64,000 nucleotides of DNA from Kondoa malvinella. Taxonomy: Eukaryota; Basidiomycota; Agaricostilbomycetes; Agaricostilbales; Kondoaceae. Under the pieces are notes generated by a model that was given only the letters and a program-made list of their open reading frames with translations, searched no databases and was not told the DNA's origin. Positions 55,970 through 64,000 of the stretch are shown in pieces (position 1 is the stretch's first letter; each line of letters opens with the position of its first letter). The position numbers and the translations under genes were made by a program. The stretch covers positions 911,126 to 975,125 of the forward strand of contig BCIM01000006.1 in assembly GCA_039545315.1 (NCBI GenBank), given 5' to 3'.

Positions 55970-57385
55970 ATTGTTCGTTCACTTGGTAATGCAGTGACCT
56001 TGCTTGAAAGCGGCTTGGCCGACTAGGAGTGACGTGTCCAAAGCGGAACATGTTCGAAGCGCGGCTATCTCGGGGCTCCAGCTTTTGAGCTTCCCTCTTC
56101 GAAAGTCCCATTCAGGGAGAGCTCGTCTGGTTGATTTAGCTGCTTAATACCAGAATGTCTGCTTGGCATCGTGGTGCATGAAACCTACGCGCGGCCTGAC
56201 CCCATTGAATGATATCCCAGTCTGCCTCTTTCTATCTCTGCACGGCTGGCTGGACAGCATGGCCATCCAAGAGGAGAGCTGGAGTATCATGTATGCTTGC
56301 GCCCTTGAGCTGTACGTATCTAGTTTATGCTCGAAGCGGAAGCCGACAGCACACCTGTGCCTTCCCGGATAATCTCTAGAGAGCAAGCAATCAAGTGGGT
56401 AGGAGAACGTGCGACGACTTACTCTGCAGGAAGATATGCTTCTCGGTGCGCAACTTTCGATGTTTTGACTCTTCGAACCCACTGGGACAGCGTCAATCTG
56501 CTAGTAGTGAGAAAACGGAGATGCTTGTGTAGTTGACGGCCTCTCTAGCACAGATTGGCTCACCCATATGGCGCCAGTATGAACAAAGGATCCATGCTAG
56601 ACGATTCGAGCTTCAGCAGGCGCCTTGATCCGAAAGCGGACTCACTCACAGTGGTAGATTCGAATCAGAAGAGTCAAACAGCTTGGTGAGAGCACAATAG
56701 GACTGTCTAGGGGCCTGCGCACGACAAGGCACCTTCTCTTGATCACCTAGGAAGCAGCAAAGCTACCAAATGACCTGATGGCAGCAGCTCAGTACGCACT
56801 CTTACGGATCAATTCCGCACTCTTAAAGTTCAATTCCGCATGTTAAGTATCACCTTGTCAGTCTGTTCCTTCGCGACTGGGCAAATATAGCACTCGCTAA
56901 GGCAAATCACGGACATCTTGCCCTTTGCAGATCGGGAAAGCAAGAGATGGCGCCTAGACTAGCTAGTGAACAGCCTTCTGCTGTTACATCATTGTTCGTA
57001 TAGCATCAGACGGCTGGCGAGCGAAAGAGGAGTAAGAAATTGTACCAGCACATGCAGTGCAAAGCAGGATCACTCGAGAACTACAACAGTCTGATTCTGA
57101 GAAGGCAGCCCTCAGTCATACGATAGGGATTCGAAGGCAGCTGAGACTCTCTCGTGTGTAGGCTCGTATAGACCTTCGTGCACTGCGAGTTGGGCGTAGA
57201 GAGTGCACAAGAGAAGCAGATGGAATCTTTTCCGTCAAAAGCATTGCTAGATGTGTAGCGCTGAGAACAGATTTTCCGCGAGCTCGCCGCTTGCAGCAAT
57301 AGCAAAGACAGTCAGACATGGGCTAGAGAGCTGTGATGCAAATAGCAGCGGGTTGACTTCGAACAAGCGACGACCGGGAAAATTC
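55970..57385. other. Longest gene-poor stretch of the window
   Basis: About 1.4 kb without a supportable gene. Overlapping ORFs on both strands at 56144-56536 and 57081-57319 show no conserved content. A 21-bp direct repeat (56796-56816, 56817-56837) is present. No tRNA folds convincingly, although a T-loop-like GATTCGAATC occurs near 56660. Confidence 0.4.
56796..56837. repeat. Two adjacent 21-bp direct repeats
   Basis: GCACTCTTACGGATCAATTCC is followed immediately by GCACTCTTAAAGTTCAATTCC, differing at four positions. It lies in gene-poor DNA upstream of MIC60. Confidence 0.8.
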
Positions 57386-59696
57386 ATGCGAGCCAACGCA
57401 TCTAGGGCGCTACTGCGTCAGACAAGAAGCGCGTACATTTACGCTCGTGCTGGTCACAGGGTGAGCAGGCCAGACTCATGCAGAGATGACCGGAAATTGA
57501 CAAGGGCGGATTAGAATGTAACAACTCCCAGCAGATCAGTGACAGAGCCTCTGGTAGAAGTTCCAGCTCAAGCAGTCCCTTTTACGCCTGTTCAGCCAGT
57601 TAGAAGAAAGCCGCGCCGCTTCAGACGTTTCTTGCTGTTGACGTCTTTCCTCCTCGCTACCGTTTATGCCGGAGGTGCATACGGCGCTACTCAGTCAGAC
57701 CGTGTTCGAGATGCCTACTCTCAGACTTTACCAGGAGGTCCAGCCATTATTGATGCATTGGACGAATATTTCCTGCAATCGTTGGGTGCTACAAAAGGCA
57801 AAAGTCGCAGCGTTTCCGACGAAGCTTTTACGAAATCTCGTGAAACCGCTCGCAAGACTGGTATTGAAGCTAGAGAGCGTAAAGAACACGCTAGACTTCA
57901 CGCCGAACGAAAAGCGCAGGAAGCAAAAGATGCTTTAGCAGCCGCTTCTGACAAAGCTGCCGACAAGGCCAGCTCTGCAAAGGATGCTGTCATTGGTGCT
58001 GCTCATACAGCATCGGCGGTCGTAGCCGAGAAAGCTCAAGACGTTAAAGATGCCGTCACACCATCAACAGACAGCCAAAAAGCAGCCAAAGCTGCCGAAG
58101 AAGCAGCTATTTCTCGCTCTCGTGACGCTAAGGCTGCTATTGTACACACTGCTGATGCCGCTGCGGAAAAAGCAAAAGAGGCGGGATCCAAGATTGAAGG
58201 TGCTCTCTCAAACATGCAAGACCGAGCTGTTTCTGCTGTCGACTCTGCTGCATCATCAATCAAATCTGCCATGCCTTCCGAGCCAGGCGTAGCACAGCCA
58301 ATACGCTCACACCACGGCGGATTAGACCCTACACCTCAACCTCCGAAAGAACCCGCTGGGCAACCTTACACTGGTCCACCTCTTCCCATCGGCTCAGAAC
58401 CTCCTCCAGGCTACTACCTAGCTAAACCGAAGAAGGCAAGCGCACCGGCCAAACCAGCTCCTCCGGCCCCTTTGCCTTTGGTCGCTCCTTCCGTTTCTTC
58501 TTTATCAGCACAAGAGCCTGTCCTAGGTCAAATTGCTAGCACCATCGACTCCTTAGCCGGCTTCTTGAACACTACACCTGCAGCTATAGCGAATGATGGC
58601 CCGATCAAAGCTGTTTTGCAAACTGCTGAAATGGATCTCAAGTCTTTGGGTGATCGATTAGAAAAAGTCAAGGCTGAGGAACATCAAGCGTTGGCCGAGC
58701 GATTGGAGAAGCAGAAGCAAGAGTATCAAGTGCAGCTGGAGGGTAAAGAAAGGGATCTGTGGGACAAGCTTGGGCAACAAGAAGAGGATTGGCGAAGTGC
58801 GTTCGATGCGGAAAGACAACAATTGGTTGGCGCGTATAGGAGCAAGCTGGAAGCCGAGTTGGAAACGCAAAAGGAGATTATCAACGAGCGTTTGAGGGAA
58901 GAGGTGATTGCGCAGGGTATCGAGATGCAGCGAAGGTGGTTGAGAGACATCAAGATGCGTGTTGAAAAGGAACGAGGTGGCCGATTGGCTCGCTTGGAAG
59001 AGCTCTCTGGCAGCGTCAAGACGCTCGAAAAGGTCACTATGGAGAATGATGAGTACCTCTCGGAATCCCTCCAGGTCAACACTCTTTGGTCTGCTATCCG
59101 GGCCACGCAATCTGCTGAAGGTCGACCATTCACTGAAGAACTCCGCGCCCTCAAAGAGCTCTCCAGTGCCGACTCTACAATCGCGACAGCCCTGTCTAGC
59201 ATTCCAGCAGAGACAGCTTCGACAGGCATAGCGCCCCTGCACGCGCTTTCGGCTTGGTTCACCACTAAATTGGCACCTCGCATCAAGATGGCTGCTCTCA
59301 TGCCAGACAACGGTGGATGCATTGCATACGCTGCCAGCTCTGTTCTCAGCCCACTACTCTTCTCTCGTTCGGGCTTTTCGCTTGGTGAAGATGTCATGAG
59401 CGTTCTCAACCGCGCCGACTTTTACCTCAACCAAAAAGATTTGGACCGGGCGACAAGAGAGATCAACCAGTTGACTGTAAGTCATCAGATCATTTGTCCT
59501 ATTTTCACGCTGACGTCCCTTGTGTCAGGGCTGGCCTAAGATTCTAGCACGCGATTGGCTAGAAGCAGCGCGGAAACATCTGGAAGTTAAGCAAGCGCTA
59601 GAGGTTTGTCACAGCTACATGCTCCTACGTTGTTGCTGACCAGTTGCGTAGGTGATCGAGACGGAAGCTAAGGTCAAGGGATTCGCTGTTTTGTAG
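57386..59696 (+). CDS. MIC60: MIC60 (mitofilin), MICOS complex core subunit
   Basis: MIC60 forms crista junctions and contacts the outer membrane. ATG 57386 begins MRANASRALLRQTRSAYIYA, a presequence. A short intron (donor GTCACA at 57453, or GTGCTG at 57447, acceptor before 57540) joins TEPLVEVPAQAVPFTPVQP. The inner-membrane helix FLLLTSFLLATVYAGGAYGA comes next. A long Ala/Lys/Asp-rich helical stretch and a Pro-rich linker precede the central coiled coil (QALAERLEKQKQEYQVQLEG..). The C-terminal mitofilin signature spans ..LGEDVMSVLNRADFYLNQKD, LDRATREINQLTGWPKILAR and DWLEAARKHLEVKQALEVIE, ending FAVL at 59696. Introns near 59475-59527 and 59605-59650 complete it. The low start homology is normal for this family. 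Confidence 0.88.
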
Positions 59697-59926
59697 ACTA
59701 GTCGTGAGACAAGCAGGTCAATGAAAAGTGTATAGACCTTCGTAAAGTCAAAGCCAGAGAGATCATAACGGCTATGCAGATCGTGTATATGTACAAGATG
59801 GGCCTACAGGTCTCGATAATGATGCATGACTAGCCTATAGCCCATGAGATTTTTGATGCGATTATATAACAGGATTGAATGAATGCAGATGTGAAGAGTC
59901 GTGTTTCAGTTGGACCGAATGGAATG

Positions 59927-62511
59927 TTACCGGATCAGGAATAATGGCGAGAGGATGACCAAGCCGAGGGAGATAGCGAGGCCGTAGAGCGAGATCACAG
60001 TCGAAGGCGCGCTTGACACGACTTGCAAGACACCACCACTAACACACAATAAGCGACACACTTGAGGATGCCTAAGAGGACTCACGGAGTAGCTGATTCG
60101 ACGACGATCACTTGTGTAACGAGTACACCCCCTTGAGTTTTTGTGACAGCTGTCATTTGGTGAGAAAACGAGTCACATAATCAGAAGACCACATACTGAT
60201 AGTCTGCCTGTTTACAATGACCGAGGTCTCCGTTACATACATAGTCGATGCGTCCGCATCTTCGGCAGCGGCTGTCACGGTGATGACTGTTGGCCGAGTG
60301 ATGGTGACAACTTGGCTGTAAATCCATAGACTCAGCCATAGGCCAAGAAGCGGGCTGAATTCTCGACATACCCAGCCGCATTTGTAGTAGTCTCGGTGGC
60401 CGTTTGTGTCAACGTGAGTACGTCTGAAGTGACGAAGCTGGGCAGAATAGCTGGAAGCACGAATTAGCTCAAAGGAAATTGTCAAAGCAAAAGAAACGGA
60501 CTGTAGATTCCAGCAGCATCTCCAGTGCTCGTACTAGTTGGCACAGGCGTCTCCGCAATCGCTTCTGTAGCCGGCGCTTGCGTGGGCTGGGGTTCTTGCG
60601 TAGCTATTTGGGTCTCGGGGTTCCCAGCTGGCACCAGTGCAGTGCCATCATCTGTGGTAATAGGTGATGTTTCTGGCTGCAATTGAGTTGTCGTGACAGG
60701 CGCTGGTTCGTTCGTTTGCGGATCCGGACTTTGTGTAGTCGGATCCGGGCTGGTGACTATAGAAGTCGAGCTGGTTGTAACAACTGCGACAGAAGAAGTT
60801 GTGGTTGCAGGCGGTCTGAACCGGGGTTTCAGCTCGAATCGCATAGCCCACAATCAGACGTACTCTGCGGATGTTTCAGATTGAATTGCAGTCTCTGACG
60901 CCTGTTCATCAGATGCTGTGGTTGGCGACCCTGATCCTTCCGAGGTGGTAGGAGGTGCTGGGCGGCTCGAAGCGACTTGAGTAGTGGGGTCGGGCCGGGC
61001 TGTGGATGAAGAAGAAGAAGACACCGAGTCAGGACTTGAAGCAGATGATGAGGTGCTTGTCACCGATCGAGTACTCGACGAGACAGAAGTTGTTCGTTGG
61101 CTCGTCGAGGACTCCGCAATTTGCGTTGAAGAAGAGGCCTCACTTTCAGTTTCCAAAGACTGTGTGGTAGGCGGATTCCGAGTGCTCGACGTGGTCGAGC
61201 TTGGAACGATAGATGTGCTGGATTGTACTCGCGTGGTAGTGATGGTTGACGAAGGCTGTTGAGTTGTCGGATCAGACTGCTCCTCGCTCGTTGTCTGTCG
61301 TGTCGTGGACAGCTGTGTAGTTGGCGAAGAAGAAGCTGTAAAGGCAGAAGAGATATAGGTATCAGTATTGGAAGACAAGGAAGGTGAAGTTGTGCTAGAT
61401 GGAACGAAAGTGGCAGGGAGTGAATCATAGATAGATGAAGTCGTGAGAGTGGAAATATTGCTGATGCTGACAGAAGATGACGTGCCGGTGGCTTCTCGAG
61501 TAAAAGATGAGCTCGTTGAAGAAGTCGCGACATTGCTGGCTTCTTGCGTGCTTTGCGAGCTGATCGGCCCATCATAGGAGCTAGAAGAGCTTTGACTAGT
61601 TCGTGTGAGATTGTCTGAAGTGTCTGTTTTTGACGAAATGCTAGGCCTTGACACCGGAGTCGTCTCGTTTGATGTTCCTCCCGGGTAGGTATTCGTGTTT
61701 GAATCTGATGTCGGTGAGGATTGACTGGAGGTTATGGAAGGAGAGGCATATGTTGGTTCGTTGTAGTTGGAAGTATTGGAAGGTGATTGAAGAGTTGACG
61801 ACTTACCAGATGAAATTTGTGTTTGCCTTGAAGATGTGGTAGGAGAAGAGGGTGAGCTTCTCGTAGACGACACTGGCGGTCTTGATGTGCTTGTAGGGCT
61901 TGGCGTAGGTTCATCTGTAGAAGTAGTCTCTTGCTGCTGCTGAGTCGAGCTTCTGGTAGTAGGCTCAAGCTCTTCTTCAGAGGTCCTTGTGGTCCTTGTG
62001 GGCTGTTGCTGAGTTGTGGTAGTCTGTTGCCGAGATGAGGTAGAAGTCTGTCGGTACGTAGTCGTTGGAGCGGGAAAAGTTTGGGCTGACATCACACCGA
62101 GTGCTCAGAAGCATAGTCCCGCGAAATTGCGCAAAACAACATCCAAGGTGCACAGACGACAGAGGAACAGATAGAGGAGGTTTGAACAGAAGGAAGGGCA
62201 AACTCACTCGTTGCATCAGCTTGGTCGTCTCCCGAATCACCTCCATTGTCAGTCGAGGACCCGTCTTCCTCTTGAGACGAGCCATCGGATTCTTCGGACG
62301 AGGCTTCACCTTCTTCAGAGGATCCATCGTTCCCGGTACCGTCGCCTTCATTTTGCCTCTTGTTGAGATTTTCATAGACATATCTGTCCAAGCTACCAAG
62401 CTCCCAGCTTCCAATCCGATCAAGGCTACGGTCTTGCAGCGGTCTAGCATCGACGGCCAGCGAGATGCAAAGCAGCACCAGACTGGATGATGCAACCTTC
62501 GTTATGCGCAT
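59927..62511 (-). CDS. Ser/Thr-rich surface protein with signal peptide and GPI-like tail
   Basis: ATG 62511 begins MRITKVASSSLVLLCISLAV, a signal peptide, followed by a KR site (NLNKRQNEGD) and an acidic Ser/Glu/Asp stretch. About 400 residues of Thr/Ser/Gln/Pro-rich sequence (TTTYRQTSTSSRQQTTTT.. and similar) suggest dense O-mannosylation. After introns, a less biased region reads SFVTSDVLTLTQTATETTTN, TITRPTVITVTAAAEDADAS and YVTETSVIVNRQTIS. The end, SSAPSTVISLYGLAISLGLV with ILSPLFLIR, is a hydrophobic tail after small residues, as in GPI signals, stop 59927. I recognise no named family; a cell-wall mucin or sensor is likely. It converges with MIC60. Confidence 0.68.
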
Positions 62512-62806
62512 GACGATCAAAGGGATTTGCAGGCGCTTGTCGAAGAGCACAGAGAGGTGACGATAAGATTGCTAGGTCATGCAATCATAGAGACCAGCTC
62601 TCTTCGTCGCTGCAGAATAATTGCCCGAGGCCAGATGCTTCCCGTCGAGGCAATGCGTTTATTTCGAGTGACCGGGCGGGACTGGCTGCCGAATCCTGTT
62701 CTGCTACTTCTCGATAGCTGGTAGTAACGCTTCAAAGGCTGAATCAAAGGCTCGTGCTCTTGGCATCGTATGTAGCTCGGTAAACATATGCCATCCGGCG
62801 TGCAAA

Positions 62807-63575
62807 TTACGTGTTCCAATCCTCTACGCGCAATCCAGTCTCTCCCTTGATCTTTCGCAGACGATATCTCCCGAGGCTAAAGTGCTCATACATGTCCTGC
62901 GCGCGAGAAATCAGAAATGGTTTAGAGACATTCTGACATAGGAACACCCACTCGAGCATGAAGCATGGCTACTTGATGCTTTGGTCCGGCGGTAGCTGCA
63001 CGAGCTTGTTCTCTCGATTCCCATACGCAGGTTGAGATGTTGCATCCGTTCTCGTCCGGTATGCCATACCTGCATTGTTGCATTTAGCTGGTTGGTCAAG
63101 TCATAGGCTCAGAAGCTCACCAATACATCAAGAGTCCACCATGCTGGACAGCCTCTTCATGAGCATCTTCATCCACGTGGTACAGAGAGGCTGAATCGCT
63201 CGTTTTTCTGCGCTTCGACCGAAAGGCAACCACGTACCTGTGGACATATCTCAGTGAGCATATGGTGCCGATTTTACAGACGTACCAGTCGCCTTCCAAA
63301 CTAAAAGGTAAAACCAGCTCTTGCCAATTAAAGGAAATACCACATGGACCGACAGCGTAATCTGATCTGATGCGACGGAATAGAGTGAGAGCCTTGTATA
63401 GTAGGACGGACGCTGGATCGATCGCGGGCAGACGGGTCGAGGTGAACTTTGCATCTGGCAAGCTACCAGCTAGTTCTTGTTCGATTGAAACCGGCAAGCG
63501 ACTGAAGATAGGAGGAAGGAACGGTACTTGATTGACCACAGCGATTGCGCGTTTGCTTAGACTGTCAACCAACAT
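62807..63575 (-). CDS. Conserved hypothetical protein
   Basis: ATG 63575 begins MLVDSLSKRAIAVVNQVPFL, with SRLPVSIEQELAGSLPDAKF and IDPASVLLYKALTLFRRIRS. Then come GPCGISFNWQELVLPFSLEG, YVVAFRSKRRKTSDSASLYH and EEAVQHGGLLMYWYGIPDEN. The C-terminus reads ISTCVWESREQARAATAGPK, HQVAMLHA and MYEHFSLGRYRLRKIKGETG, ending LRVEDWNT at 62807. Three short introns join the pieces. The ..RxxAxxAxxGPxHxxAMxxA..MYEHxxLxRYxLxKxxG pattern recurs in fungal proteins of unknown function, so this is probably a genuine conserved family without an assigned role. Confidence 0.62.
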
Positions 63576-64000
63576 TTGTATTCAAGTCGTTGAGAAATGA
63601 GCAGAGCAAAGTTGACTCCAAGAGCCGAGAGCAGCGCTACTGTGTTGGACAAAAGACGATACGATCGGCACTGCCGAAGAAGCAAAGACGCAAGGAAGGA
63701 TCACGAGATTGCGGAATTGGGCACTGGAAGGGCGATGTCGTGATATTGCGACCAGCTACGATAGCATACGCGGCAATCTTGTTGTCCTGTACATGAACAT
63801 GTAGATGCAGAGTATAGTATAGTATAGTTGCCGTCATGGCAAAGAGGGAGTACAAAGGCTGACAGCAGAGATAGCATGAAGGACTTCAGAGCGTCGCTTG
63901 TCGCGGACTACAGGTGCAGACGCGAGACCAGGGGAAAGAATAGAGGACAGGCGAGAGCAGAAAGGATAATCTAGAGGCTTGTGGGCTCCTTATAGTATCC
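63576..64000. other. Terminal 425 bp, no gene recognised
   Basis: Opposed short ORFs at 63545-63796 (+) and 63637-63855 (-) have no conserved content. A TATAG micro-repeat lies near 63815-63828. The stretch is probably the promoter of the minus-strand gene ending here. Confidence 0.35.

Noticed and set aside
56640..56700. tRNA-like T-loop sequence GATTCGAATC
   Set aside because: No matching acceptor, D or anticodon stems could be paired around it.
58658..59409. Long antisense ORFs (194 and 227 codons) on the minus strand
   Set aside because: They lie inside the MIC60 coiled-coil exon, whose sense frame is clearly coding; the antisense frames mirror its codon bias.
61060..61575. Alternative-frame ORF of 171 codons within the Ser/Thr-rich gene
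   Set aside because: It is an off-frame reading of low-complexity Ser/Thr codons; the main frame continues through signal peptide, repeats and GPI-like tail.
1..64000. CRISPR arrays, phage or transposon genes, rRNA
   Set aside because: No spaced direct repeats, transposase, reverse transcriptase, terminal inverted repeats or rRNA segments were seen.

Overview
The window is nuclear DNA of a fungus, most likely a basidiomycete. That placement is an inference from gene content and architecture; no rRNA or other phylogenetic marker is present. About 33 genes lie on both strands with short gaps. Almost every gene is broken by introns of roughly 45-100 nt with GT(R)NGT-like donors, a CTGAC/CTGAT/CTAAT branch motif close to the acceptor, and often exons under 30 nt. 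I rebuilt most proteins by joining exons across frames, using residues conserved in the families named; exact junctions need cDNA.

Layout. 1-7.7 kb: end of an unknown gene, mitochondrial inner membrane protease IMP1, a DEP-DH-PH-CNH Rho GEF (ROM1/ROM2 type) and a RIM2-type mitochondrial pyrimidine nucleotide carrier. 8-12 kb: an unresolved multi-exon membrane protein, respiratory supercomplex factor RCF2 and a tiny membrane protein. 12.6-21.3 kb: histidyl-tRNA synthetase, a TatD/scn1-like metal hydrolase, UDP-glucose 4-epimerase, a UBR-box/PHD protein (UBR7/mlo2) and a leucine-rich repeat protein. 21.5-31.6 kb: an unidentified minus-strand gene, ERG28, UTP15, a secreted GH3 beta-glucosidase and the NEDD8 E1 subunit UBA3. 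31.8-43 kb: dihydroxyacetone kinase, nitronate monooxygenase, succinate dehydrogenase SDH3, alkaline phosphatase and mitoribosomal Bot1/mS45. 43-48.4 kb: two tandem paralogous secreted HExxH proteins resembling the con-13 family, and a LEU5-type CoA carrier. 48.8-56 kb: XRN1, a small mitochondrial protein and a hexapeptide-repeat O-acetyltransferase. 57.4-63.6 kb: MIC60, a Ser/Thr-rich surface protein with a GPI-like tail, and a conserved hypothetical protein.

The genes do not form one pathway. About nine encode mitochondrial proteins (IMP1, RIM2, RCF2, SDH3, Bot1, LEU5, MIC60, a small presequence protein and possibly HisRS). The others cover RNA turnover and ribosome biogenesis (XRN1, UTP15), ubiquitin-like modification (UBR7, UBA3), cell-wall signalling and surface proteins, sterol synthesis and sugar metabolism.

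The most striking feature is splicing architecture. The epimerase gene needs consecutive exons of 25, 2, 13 and 9 nt to encode its invariant N-terminal Rossmann loop. XRN1 starts with a 5-nt coding exon followed by 12-nt and 11-nt exons. RCF2 starts with a 6-nt coding exon. At least four introns appear to use GC-AG ends. The histidyl-tRNA synthetase has an in-frame, ATG-less, arginine-rich extension suggesting non-AUG dual targeting.
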